Shown: positions 31,480 through 39,632 of the stretch, one piece after another
How positions within the stretch are numbered: position 1 is the first letter of the stretch
How the letters are laid out: each line of letters starts with the position of its first letter
From: an uncultured Collinsella sp.
GTDB lineage: Bacteria > Actinomycetota > Coriobacteriia > Coriobacteriales > Coriobacteriaceae
Length of the DNA: 43,703 nt
Assembly: GCA_900544235.1 (NCBI GenBank)
Contig: UQUL01000017.1
Coordinates: 1 to 43,703 of the forward strand
Direction of reading: 5' to 3'
Notes under the pieces: model-generated
The model's database searches: none
What the model saw: the letters and a program-made list of their open reading frames with translations, nothing else
Told to the model about the DNA's origin: nothing
Program-made: the position numbers and the translations under genes

Positions 31480-32859
31480 TCACATCTCGGCAAACGAGAT
31501 CAGCTTGACGTCTCCCCTACTCTCCGCGGCATCCCGACATCCCTGCGTAAAGCCGCTTTTTGAGAAAAGCGCATAGCTTTTTCGTTGCCGTCTAAAGAGC
31601 TCGCTTCGATGCACGAGCTTTTGCAGCACGTCTTCGCCCGCCGGTTCATTGCGCCATTTACACTCCGCAAACAGCGCAGTGTCCTCGCCATCGTCAACAA
31701 TCAAGTCGATTTCTTCCTGCGTATGCGTGCGATTGTCCGTCCCCCACCAGCGCCCGACGCTCGCCGGAACCACATCGAGTTGGCCCGCCCGCGCGAGTTC
31801 GTACACGTATTGCCTGCATATAAGCTCAAAGACCGTACCCATGTAATCCGATACGTGCGGCTCAATGCGCTCATACGCCATCTCGGCCATATCGTTTTGA
31901 ATCAGCCCGATGTTCTGCGGAACAAACTTGTACCAGAACCTAAACATCTGATCGCTCAGCAGATACACGGCTCGCTTATTGCTCGTCTCGTTTAGGGGCA
32001 GCTCGCGCTCGACAATCCCAAGCGACGCCAGCTTATCCACATAGCTCTTTACGTTGCTCGCGGGGATTCCCGTAGAGCTCGCAATCTCCGAGATCCTCGA
32101 GCGTCCCTGGGCAATTGCTTGCACAATCGCATCATATTGCTCGGGATTGCGGCACTCTTGCAACAGCAGGTTACTCGGCTCCTCAAAGAGATAGCCCGTA
32201 GGAGTAAGAAAAAGACGTTTGATGTTGTCCTTGAGCGATACGGCAGGATCGACTCTCTCGATATATGCAGGAATGCCGCCCGTCATGCCATAGCAAACCG
32301 CAGCGTCTTCGCGACTCATGCTCTGCCACAGGCCGAGGGTCGTCGTAAAATCGAGCGGCATGATCTTAAACTGGGCCGTACGCCTACCGTATAGCGGGCT
32401 CTCGTAGCCCAGCACCTGTTCCTCCATAAACGAAAGAGACGAGCCGCATAGGATCAGCATGAGTCTGGTCTCTTTGTATAAGTGGTCGATCTTGTCTTGC
32501 AGCAACGAGCTGATTTCGGGATTCGATTGGGCGAGATAGGGATACTCGTCAATCACGACAACCAAACGTTCCGTGCGAGCCATGGTGGCCAATGCATCGA
32601 ACGCTTCGTCAAAACTACGAAACGACACGCCTGCAGCACCAACCGAGCCTGCAAGTATCGCCTGGCTAAAGCCGTGCAGGTTTGCCTCCGCATTGGTACG
32701 ACGAGCTTGAAAGTAAATAGCCTTCTTGCCTTGGATGAACTCTGTGATAAGGCGCGTTTTACCCACGCGACGGCGGCCGTAAATCACAGGCATCTCAAAG
32801 GAGTCCGTGCCATACAGTCGATTGAGCTCGGACATTTCCGCTGTTCTTCCGATAAACAT
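31480..32859 (-). CDS. AAA+ ATPase with wHTH and DUF234-type C-terminus
   Basis: A 459-residue protein of the archaeal-type ATPase family that is common in anaerobes; its role is unknown. The N-terminus MFIGRTAEM is followed by Walker A YGRRRVGKT (residues 27-35), Walker B LVVVIDEYPYLAQ (near 105) and a sensor-like LILCGSSLSFME. A winged helix (SRISEIASSTGIPASNVKSY) is near 262, and the C-terminus has EEIDLIV ... FAECKW, a pattern like the PD-(D/E)XK nuclease core. ATG with AAGGA seven bases upstream. A perfect 56-bp palindrome covers its promoter, and 62-bp repeat arrays lie on both sides of the gene. Confidence 0.85.
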   Translation of the reverse strand: MFIGRTAEMSELNRLYGTDSFEMPVIYGRRRVGKTRLITEFIQGKKAIYFQARRTNAEANLHGFSQAILAGSVGAAGVSFRSFDEAFDALATMARTERLVVVIDEYPYLAQSNPEISSLLQDKIDHLYKETRLMLILCGSSLSFMEEQVLGYESPLYGRRTAQFKIMPLDFTTTLGLWQSMSREDAAVCYGMTGGIPAYIERVDPAVSLKDNIKRLFLTPTGYLFEEPSNLLLQECRNPEQYDAIVQAIAQGRSRISEIASSTGIPASNVKSYVDKLASLGIVERELPLNETSNKRAVYLLSDQMFRFWYKFVPQNIGLIQNDMAEMAYERIEPHVSDYMGTVFELICRQYVYELARAGQLDVVPASVGRWWGTDNRTHTQEEIDLIVDDGEDTALFAECKWRNEPAGEDVLQKLVHRSELFRRQRKSYALFSKSGFTQGCRDAAESRGDVKLISFAEM

Positions 32860-32874
32860 AGGGCCATCCTTCCC

Positions 32875-32930
32875 TTACGTTATAGCTAGCTATATTATAC
32901 CTTCCTATAATATAGCTAGCTATAACGTAA
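32875..32930. repeat. perfect 25-bp inverted repeat over the ATPase promoter
   Basis: Two 25-base arms are exact complements around a 6-base CCTTCC loop. Each arm contains TATAGCTAGCTATA, itself a perfect 14-base palindrome. The inner edge gives a TATAAT on the minus strand (32894-32899), 35 bases before the ATPase start codon. It may be an operator, a hairpin in the leader, or the end structure of a small mobile element. Confidence 0.9.
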
Positions 32931-32982
32931 TTCGACAAGCGGCGCACGAAAAGGGGCGATACACCGCCGCACGTGGACCGTT

Positions 32983-33097
32983 CCGGAAAATGTATCCCGT
33001 TCTGGAGCCAAAAACTGGGCCGTAGTTTCCGCCAAGCATCCCATCCGGAAAGCGCGTCCCGTTCTGAGTGGCAATTCCGGTACACAGTTTCCGCTCC
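32983..33097. repeat. 62-bp palindromic repeat array B (two units)
   Basis: Units begin at 32983 and 33045, again 62 bases apart, and match array A (GGAAA-x-x-CGTCCC-GTTCTG, AGTTTCCGC). The orientation is the same as in array A. Confidence 0.88.
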
Positions 33098-33100
33098 AAA

Positions 33101-33133
33101 CAAAAGGCCCCGGCTCGCGATGGAGCTGGGGCC
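33101..33133 (-). terminator. intrinsic terminator after the xanthine dehydrogenase gene
   Basis: On the minus strand GGCCCC-A-GCTC / GAGC-C-GGGGCC forms an 11-bp stem with one mismatch (33106-33133), followed by TTTTG. It closes the module B operon. Confidence 0.7.
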
Positions 33134-33202
33134 AAAGGCGCAGCATATACAGTTGATGTTGAGCGCGAACGGCCCGTCAACAATGGCCGTCCGCGCTCTA
33201 CC

Positions 33203-35980
33203 CTACCCGCGGCGACGAGCGCGGCTGTAGGGCGTATCCACCATGGGCAGATCCGGACGCAGCTTGCCGTCAAACGCGCGGTAGGCGTTCTGCACGGCGG
33301 GCGCCGTGGGGATCGTTGCGATCTCGCCGATGCCCTTGCCGCCATATGCCACAGGCAGCAGCTCGTCCTTCTCCACGTAAATGGCGTGGATATCCGGAAT
33401 CTCGGGCGCACGGAACAACCCGAGCGTACCGTACCTTGCCTGGGGTACGCAGTCCTTGAGCGGCCAGTCCTCGGTAAGCGCATAGCCCATACCCATGAGC
33501 ACGCCGCCTTCGATCTGACCCTGGATGGAGATGGGATTGACCACCTTGCCGGAATCGTGCGCGGCATAGACCTCGCTCACGCGGCCGTCATCGTCCAAAA
33601 TGACCACATGCGTGGCAAAGCCGTAGCAGATGTGGCTCTTGGGATTGGGAACGTCGGCGCCCAGCTTGTCGGTCGGCTCCAGATACACGTAGCCAAACTC
33701 GCATCCCTCGAGCGCCTTGATGGCGGTCGCGGGATCCTGGGGATGCATGCCCTGGCCGGCGACGAGTTCCTGTGTACGCAGCTGATAGGCGCGACCGTCG
33801 TCGTACTCGATCTTGACACCGTCACCATGCGCGCTCACGGGAGCATCGGGTGCGGGCTTGCCGGCCTCGATACCAACCATGGCATCGCGCAGCAGGAAGG
33901 CGGCACCGCGCACGGCCTCGCCGGTCACGACCGTCTGACGCGAACCAGACGTGGTGCCGGAGTCGGGAGCATTCTCGGTGGAGCACTCGCCGTTGGCGAT
34001 GCAGCTCAGCGGCAGACCGCAGGCCTCGGCAACGTCCTGCAAAAAGACCGTGTTGCAGCCCTGGCCGATGTCGGACGTGGCGGCATAGACCACGGCGCGG
34101 CCATCCTCGACGCGAATCTTGCAGCGACCGGCATCGGGCAGGCCCACGCCAACGCCGGCATTCTTCATGGCGCAGGCAATGCCGGCGTGTCCGGGATGCG
34201 CGTAGTAGGCATCCTTGACCTCGAGCAGTGTCTCTTTAAGCGCCGTGGAGCAGTCGGCAATCTGGCCGTTGGGCAAAACCTCGCCCGGCTCGATGGCGTT
34301 TCGGTAACGAATCTCCCACGGATCCAGGCCGACCTTCTCTGCCAGCAAGTCGATCAGGCTCTCGAGCGCAAACTCGGATTGGCAAACGCCAAAGCCGCGG
34401 TACGCGCCGGCGGGCGGGTTGTTGGTGTAGTAGCCATAACCGCGAATGTCGGTGTTCTGGTACTTGTAGGGGCCGACGGCATGCGTGCAGGCGCGCTCGA
34501 GCACCGGGCCGCACAGCGACGCGTAGGCGCCGGTGTCAAAGTTGATCTCGCAGTCCAGACCGGTAAAGTTGCCCTTGGCGTCGCAGCCCAGCGTAAAGGT
34601 GCCGTCCATGGCATGGCGCTTGGGATGGAACGCGAGCGACTCGGCGCGCGTGAGTTTGCACTTCACGGGACGCTGGAACTTATATGCGGCGAGCGCGGCC
34701 AGGTGCTGGATGGACACGTCCTCCTTGCCGCCAAAGCCGCCACCCACGAGCATGGTCTCGACGACCACGCGCTCGGGCTCGTTGTCCCAGCCAAACATGT
34801 GGGCACACTCTTTGCGTGTGTCGTAGGCACCCTGGTCGGTCGACTGCACCTTGACGCCGTTCTTGTACGGGAAGGCGACGGCGCACTCGGGCTCCAAGAA
34901 GGCATGCTCGGTAAAGGGCGTGGTAAAGCGCTGCGTCACGGTGAACGCGCTCTCCGCCAGCGCCTTGGCGGCGTCGCCGCGCGTCACGTGACGGCTCTGG
35001 CACACATTATCCCTGAGATCCACCGTGTTGCCAAAGGCAAAGAAGCTGTCATGCAGGCGCGGGGCGTCGGCAGCCCTGGCCTCGGCGATGTTACGCACGG
35101 GCTCCAGAGGCTCGTAATCGATCTTTACGAGCTTCTTGGCCTTCTCGAGTGTCGCTTCGTCCTCGGCGACCACCAACACGATGGCGTCACCCACGCAGCG
35201 GGTGATATCGCCCGCCGCAATCATGACGTCCCAGTCCTGGATAAGGTGGCCGACCTGGTTGACCGGCACGTCCTCGGCGCGCAGGATGCCCACCACGCCG
35301 GGCAGGGCCTCGGCCTTGGAGGTGTCGATGGAGAGCACACGGGCGCGCGGGTACTTGGAGCGTACGGCGCTGGCATAGGTCAGACCCGGCTGATCGAGCT
35401 CGTCGATGTCGTCGGGATACTTGCCCTCGCCGAGCACCTTCTTGCGCACGTCGATACGAAAGGCACGCTTACCCACGCCGTAGTCGTCGCCGCGCTCCAG
35501 GTCCTCGTCGATCTGCTTTTCACCACGGAGCACCGCAGCGGCCAGCGCAATGCCCTCGATAATCTTTTTGTAGCCGGTGCAGCGGCAGACGTTACCGCGA
35601 ATGGCGTACTTAATCTGCTCCTCGGTGGGCTCGGGGTCCTCGGCAATGAGCGCTGCACCCGCCATGACCATGCCGGGAATGCAAAAACCGCACTGCACGG
35701 CGCCCACGGCGCCAAAGGCGTACACAAAGGCCTCGCGCACGTCCTCGGGCAGGCCCTCGACGGTCACGATGTTGCGACCGGCGGCAAGAGCGGTGGTCAG
35801 CACGCACGCCTTGACGGCCGCACCGTCCACATGGATGGTGCAGGTACCGCAGGCGCCCTCGGAGCAGCCGTCCTTGGCGGAGTGAATGTGCAGGTCGTCG
35901 CGCAGATAGCGCAGCAGTGGCTTGTTCTGAGTCGTCGTGCACTCGACGCCGTTAACGGTAAAAGTGAATTCCTGTGCCAT
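33203..35980 (-). CDS. xdhD: selenium-dependent xanthine dehydrogenase-like molybdenum hydroxylase
   Basis: This 925-residue enzyme joins two [2Fe-2S] domains to a molybdopterin domain and has no FAD domain. The plant-type cluster uses C39, C44, C47 and C59 (CSEGACGTC); the second uses C97, C100, C132 and C134 (CGFC ... CRC). The Mo domain has MLVGGGFGGKEDVS near 490 and, near the C-terminus, GGKGIGEIATIPT with the active-site Glu. With yqeB and yqeC in the window it fits the Se-dependent hydroxylase family (E. coli XdhD), likely acting on xanthine, hypoxanthine or urate-level purines. ATG with AGAAGGG upstream. A terminator follows. Confidence 0.9.
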   Translation of the reverse strand: MAQEFTFTVNGVECTTTQNKPLLRYLRDDLHIHSAKDGCSEGACGTCTIHVDGAAVKACVLTTALAAGRNIVTVEGLPEDVREAFVYAFGAVGAVQCGFCIPGMVMAGAALIAEDPEPTEEQIKYAIRGNVCRCTGYKKIIEGIALAAAVLRGEKQIDEDLERGDDYGVGKRAFRIDVRKKVLGEGKYPDDIDELDQPGLTYASAVRSKYPRARVLSIDTSKAEALPGVVGILRAEDVPVNQVGHLIQDWDVMIAAGDITRCVGDAIVLVVAEDEATLEKAKKLVKIDYEPLEPVRNIAEARAADAPRLHDSFFAFGNTVDLRDNVCQSRHVTRGDAAKALAESAFTVTQRFTTPFTEHAFLEPECAVAFPYKNGVKVQSTDQGAYDTRKECAHMFGWDNEPERVVVETMLVGGGFGGKEDVSIQHLAALAAYKFQRPVKCKLTRAESLAFHPKRHAMDGTFTLGCDAKGNFTGLDCEINFDTGAYASLCGPVLERACTHAVGPYKYQNTDIRGYGYYTNNPPAGAYRGFGVCQSEFALESLIDLLAEKVGLDPWEIRYRNAIEPGEVLPNGQIADCSTALKETLLEVKDAYYAHPGHAGIACAMKNAGVGVGLPDAGRCKIRVEDGRAVVYAATSDIGQGCNTVFLQDVAEACGLPLSCIANGECSTENAPDSGTTSGSRQTVVTGEAVRGAAFLLRDAMVGIEAGKPAPDAPVSAHGDGVKIEYDDGRAYQLRTQELVAGQGMHPQDPATAIKALEGCEFGYVYLEPTDKLGADVPNPKSHICYGFATHVVILDDDGRVSEVYAAHDSGKVVNPISIQGQIEGGVLMGMGYALTEDWPLKDCVPQARYGTLGLFRAPEIPDIHAIYVEKDELLPVAYGGKGIGEIATIPTAPAVQNAYRAFDGKLRPDLPMVDTPYSRARRRG

Positions 35981-35992
35981 GGTGATTCCCTT

Positions 35993-36472
35993 CTACACGC
36001 CGGCGGCGATGCCGGTGCGGTCGTGGATGGCGCCATGCGGGCAGACGACGGCGCACATGCCGCACGACAGGCAGTCCACGCCGTCGATATGGGCGCAGTT
36101 GTCCTCGATGCGGATAGCGCCGGCAGGGCACTTTTTGGCGCACATACCGCAACCGATGCAGCTCGTGTCGCAGACCTTGCGCGCAATGGCACCCTTATCG
36201 GTGTTGTTGCAGCGCACCAGAATGTTCTGGTAGCCGGGGACGAAGGCAATCACGCGCTGCGGGCACGCCATGCCGCACAGGCCACAGCCCGTGCACTTGG
36301 AGCGGTCCACGCGGGCGATGCCATCGACCAGCGCAATGGCGCCGTGGGGGCAGGCCGTGACGCAGGCGCCACAGCCAATGCAGCCTTCGCTGCAGTGGGC
36401 GTCGCCGCCTGCGGAGGCGCAACCGCTTCCGCAGGCAACGTAGGCCACGTTATGTTGAATGGATTTGGCCAT
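35993..36472 (-). CDS. multi-cluster [4Fe-4S] ferredoxin
   Basis: A 159-residue electron carrier with four CxxCxxC-type motifs: CIGCGACVTACP (near 31), CTGCGLCGMACP (near 60), CIGCGMCAKKCP (near 105) and CLSCGMCAVVCP (near 134), enough for up to four clusters. No signal peptide, so cytoplasmic. It is 12 bases from xdhD and 11 from ygfK, and is the natural link between the two in a hydroxylase that lacks its own flavin domain. The ribosome site is weak (GCGAG), so coupling to ygfK translation is likely. Confidence 0.88.
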   Translation of the reverse strand: MAKSIQHNVAYVACGSGCASAGGDAHCSEGCIGCGACVTACPHGAIALVDGIARVDRSKCTGCGLCGMACPQRVIAFVPGYQNILVRCNNTDKGAIARKVCDTSCIGCGMCAKKCPAGAIRIEDNCAHIDGVDCLSCGMCAVVCPHGAIHDRTGIAAGV

Positions 36473-36483
36473 AAGAGACTCGC

Positions 36484-39483
36484 CTATTTCTTAAGAAGGT
36501 ACGAATAGTTGTCGCGCACAGCCCTGATGGTCAGGCGGACGGCCTCGGGAAGACCGGTGTTGACGGCATCGACCGAGACGGTGCGGACCGTGCCGGCGAC
36601 GCGAACCTTAAAGTGGTCCTCGTCCACGGCCAGGAAGCCCTCGTTCTCGGAGTTCTCCATGTCCTCCTCGCTCCAGAACAGGGTGAGCTTGTCCTTGTAG
36701 GGACGACCCTCCTGGTAAGGGCAGAACACGGCGCAGTTGCCGCACTCGTTGCACATGCCGTCGACATGGACGACCTGATGCTTGGCCAGGCCCGGCACCT
36801 TAATTGCCACGTTGGCGCGGTTGGGGCACACGTCGCAGCAGACCTCGCACACCGAGCCGCAGCCCAGGCAGCGGGTCTTGGTGCAGTTGCGCTTGTCGCG
36901 GCACAGCGACCCCTTGCGCTCGTAGCAAGTGTCCTCGCGGCCGGCCTGCTCGTTGCAGTCGGCGTACTTGTTAAAGTCCACGTCGGCGATGGCACGGGCG
37001 ACCTCGGCGGCATCGGCGATAGCCTCGACCACGGTGGCAGGACCGCGGCGGCAGTCGCCCGCAGCCCAGACGCCCTCGACGCCGGTGGAGGTGGCGGCAA
37101 GGCGGCCGCGACGGTCGTGCTCGACGCCCGCGGCATCGTACAGGCTGGCGTCGATGCCCTCGCCCACGGCGCAGATCACCGTGGTGGCGGGAAGCTCAAC
37201 AGTCTCGCCCGTGGCGACGGGGCTGCGGCGGCCGCTTGCATCCGGCTCGCCAAGCTCCATAACATCGCAGGTCAGCACGGCGCCGTTGAGTGCCTTAGGT
37301 GCCAGCAGCTCGCAGAACTCAACGCCGTCGGCAAGAGCAAGATCGAGCTCTTCCTCATCGGCGGGCATCTGCTTCTTGGTGCGGCGGTAGACCAGGCGCA
37401 CGTTCTTCACGCCGGCCAGGCTCTTGGCCACGCGGGCCGCGTCCATGGCGGTGTTGCCGGCGCCAATGACCACGACGTCCTCGCCCAGCTCGAGCTTCTC
37501 GCCCTTCTTGGCGGCCTCGAGGAACTCCAGCACGTCGAGCTCGGCGCCCTCGCCCAGGCCCGCAGAGCCGGGCATCCAGGCACCGGTGGCCACGACCACG
37601 TCGGTAAAGCCCTGGTCCTTGAGCTCGTCAATGGAATCAACGCGAGCGTTGAGCTGCACCTTGGCGCCAAAGGCTAGGCAGAGCTCGGCATCGTGGGAGA
37701 TATCGTCGCTCGCGATACGGAACTCGGGGATCACGTGGCGGACCACGCCGCCGAGCGAATCGCGGGCCTCAAAGATAGTGACGGGCACGCCGGCACGCGT
37801 CAGGAAGAACGCCGTCGCCAGACCGGCCGGGCCGCCACCGATAACGGCAACGTTGTGCTCGCCGTCGTTGGCAATGGCCTGGGCGCGCAGCTTGGGCAGC
37901 ACGGCGGTCATGGCCTCGCGGGCAGCCTTGAGCTTGCTGGCGCGAATCTGGGCACCCTCGGGCTCGTAGAACGCACGCTCGCAAGCGCGGCCGCAGGGAT
38001 GCGGGCAGATGGTGCCGGTGATAAACGGCAGGGCGTTGCGCTCGATGATGATGTTGAGCGCGTCCTCGAAGCGGCCCTCGTCAACAGCCGCCAGGTAGGC
38101 GGGAATATCCTGCTGGATGGGGCAGCTCGTGCGGCACGGCGCGGTAAAGCAGTCGGAAAGCGGGCTCTTGCCGGCAACCTTGCGGTCGGGCAGCGGACGC
38201 AGCGGCTTCTTGTAGAGCGGGTTGGTGAGCGAGTCGGCCTGGATCGCAGTCACGGCCTCGAGAGAGACGCCCTCAAACGGCTTGCCGTCCAGATCGCCAA
38301 ACTCACCGGACATCTGGCTAAAGCGCTCGTAGCCACCGGGCTTGAGCACGTCAGTCGCCAGGGTAACGGGCCAAATGCCGGCATCGTACAGGGCGCGGAT
38401 GTTGTAGACCGTGGCGCCACCGGAGTAGCTGATGCGCAGTTTGCCATCGAACTGCTCGGTAATGCGGCGGGCAGCCTCAATGGTCAGTGAGAACAGCGAA
38501 CGGCCGGACATGTACATCTCGGTGGAGGGCAGCTCGTTCCTCGTCACGTCGACGGGGAACGTGTTGGTCAGCTTGACGCCAAACTCCAGGCCGCGCTCGG
38601 CGCACAGGGCAATCAGGCGCTCGAACATAGGCACGGCATCGGCCCACTGCAGATCCTCGCGGAAGTGCGTGTCATCGAAGACGATGTAGTCAAAGCCCAG
38701 CTCGTTGAGGCGCTGGCGGGCAAACTCATAGCCCAGCAGCGTGGGGTTGCACTTGATGTAGGTGTTGAGGCCCTTCTCGGTGATCAGATAGGTCGCGATG
38801 CGCTCGATCTCGGCCGGCGGGCAGCCGTGCAGGGTAGACTCGGTGATGGAGTTGGAGACGCGTGCCGGGATGGACTCGACAAATGCGGCGTCAACATGCT
38901 CAAACTTGTCCAGGTTGGCGAGCGCCCACGTACGGCACTCGTTCCAGACGTCGGAGCCGCTGGCGTCCTTCATACCCTCGATGTAGGCGTCGACCTTGGG
39001 GCTCTTGATGCCCTCCAGGTCATAACCCACGGACATGTTGAAGACAAAACCGTCCGGGCTTCCCAGGCCGTACTCGCGAGCGATGAGGTGGCAGGCGAAC
39101 CATGCCTTCACGTACTCGGCAAAGGCCTGCGGAACCTCGAGCTCGGTCGACCACTCACAGTTGTAGCACTCGTCCTGCGCCACGATGCAGGGCTTGTTCA
39201 CACACTTGGAGAGCTCCTCGCCGTCCATAACCTGGACGGTCTTGAGCTCAAAGAAGCGGGAACCGGCCACGTAGGATGCCACGATGTTTTGGGCAAGCTG
39301 CGTATTGGGGCCGGCGGCCGGGCCAAACGGAGTCTCGATGCGCTCGTCAAAAATGGGAAGCGCGCCCTCCTGGTTGGTCGTGACCATCTTGCGCACGCCA
39401 AAGATGGCGTCCTGGGTCTTGTGCTCCTCGATGATCCAGTTCATCAGCTGCGAAAACGGGATCGGCCTCATGATGTCGCTCAT
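36484..39483 (-). CDS. ygfK: putative selenate reductase subunit YgfK
   Basis: YgfK is a large flavin and iron-sulfur protein required in Se-dependent purine catabolism; the selenate reductase name is historical. The N-terminal half (to about residue 430) is related to dihydroorotate dehydrogenase-like barrels (FGPAAGPNTQLAQNIV). The middle is a GltD-like NAD(P)H/FAD unit: cysteine-rich FTAPCRTSCPIQQDIPAYL and CPHPCGRAC, then VAVIGGGPAGLATAFFL (near 535) and VVIGAGNTAMDAARVA. The C-terminus has CLGCGSVCEVCCDVCP and CNECGNCAVFCP. I chose the ATG at 39483 (999 residues) with GAGAGGAG upstream; E. coli YgfK is about 1030. It probably passes electrons between NAD(P)H and the ferredoxin/XdhD pair. 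Confidence 0.92.
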   Translation of the reverse strand: MSDIMRPIPFSQLMNWIIEEHKTQDAIFGVRKMVTTNQEGALPIFDERIETPFGPAAGPNTQLAQNIVASYVAGSRFFELKTVQVMDGEELSKCVNKPCIVAQDECYNCEWSTELEVPQAFAEYVKAWFACHLIAREYGLGSPDGFVFNMSVGYDLEGIKSPKVDAYIEGMKDASGSDVWNECRTWALANLDKFEHVDAAFVESIPARVSNSITESTLHGCPPAEIERIATYLITEKGLNTYIKCNPTLLGYEFARQRLNELGFDYIVFDDTHFREDLQWADAVPMFERLIALCAERGLEFGVKLTNTFPVDVTRNELPSTEMYMSGRSLFSLTIEAARRITEQFDGKLRISYSGGATVYNIRALYDAGIWPVTLATDVLKPGGYERFSQMSGEFGDLDGKPFEGVSLEAVTAIQADSLTNPLYKKPLRPLPDRKVAGKSPLSDCFTAPCRTSCPIQQDIPAYLAAVDEGRFEDALNIIIERNALPFITGTICPHPCGRACERAFYEPEGAQIRASKLKAAREAMTAVLPKLRAQAIANDGEHNVAVIGGGPAGLATAFFLTRAGVPVTIFEARDSLGGVVRHVIPEFRIASDDISHDAELCLAFGAKVQLNARVDSIDELKDQGFTDVVVATGAWMPGSAGLGEGAELDVLEFLEAAKKGEKLELGEDVVVIGAGNTAMDAARVAKSLAGVKNVRLVYRRTKKQMPADEEELDLALADGVEFCELLAPKALNGAVLTCDVMELGEPDASGRRSPVATGETVELPATTVICAVGEGIDASLYDAAGVEHDRRGRLAATSTGVEGVWAAGDCRRGPATVVEAIADAAEVARAIADVDFNKYADCNEQAGREDTCYERKGSLCRDKRNCTKTRCLGCGSVCEVCCDVCPNRANVAIKVPGLAKHQVVHVDGMCNECGNCAVFCPYQEGRPYKDKLTLFWSEEDMENSENEGFLAVDEDHFKVRVAGTVRTVSVDAVNTGLPEAVRLTIRAVRDNYSYLLKK

Positions 39484-39632
39484 AATGAGCTCCTCTCTGT
39501 AACGCCCGGCGAGACCGCGCGGCGGGCGCAAATACGGTGTAGCGCTAGCACAGCGCCGGCGACCCCGCGGAGGCCGCCTATACGCGCGTCAGATGCGGCG
39601 AAACATCCGGCGCGCGTGAATCTACTTGTGAA
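39484..39632. other. 149-bp gap between ssnA and ygfK
   Basis: GC-rich, with several small inverted repeats and no gene. No promoter could be identified, so ygfK is probably read through from ssnA or uacT. Confidence 0.3.

Larger units (their letters stand above)
32860..33202. other. 343-bp region upstream of the ATPase
   Basis: No gene. It holds the long inverted repeat (32875-32930), two more 62-bp repeat units (32983-33097) and the xdhD terminator (33101-33133), each listed separately. Confidence 0.7.

Noticed and set aside
31263..31493. Small minus-strand protein over the 62-bp repeats
   Set aside because: The repeat period is not a multiple of three, so the frame rotates through the units and the product has no repeated peptide.
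32807..33025. Short plus-strand frame with a repeated SYNIASYN peptide
   Set aside because: The peptide repeat is only the translation of the nested DNA palindrome; there is no ribosome site.
33068..36508. 1146-codon plus-strand frame opposite xdhD and the ferredoxin
   Set aside because: Its composition (His/Gly/Val/Asp rich) is that of a mirror frame. The minus strand encodes a full enzyme with all cluster and Mo-site motifs.
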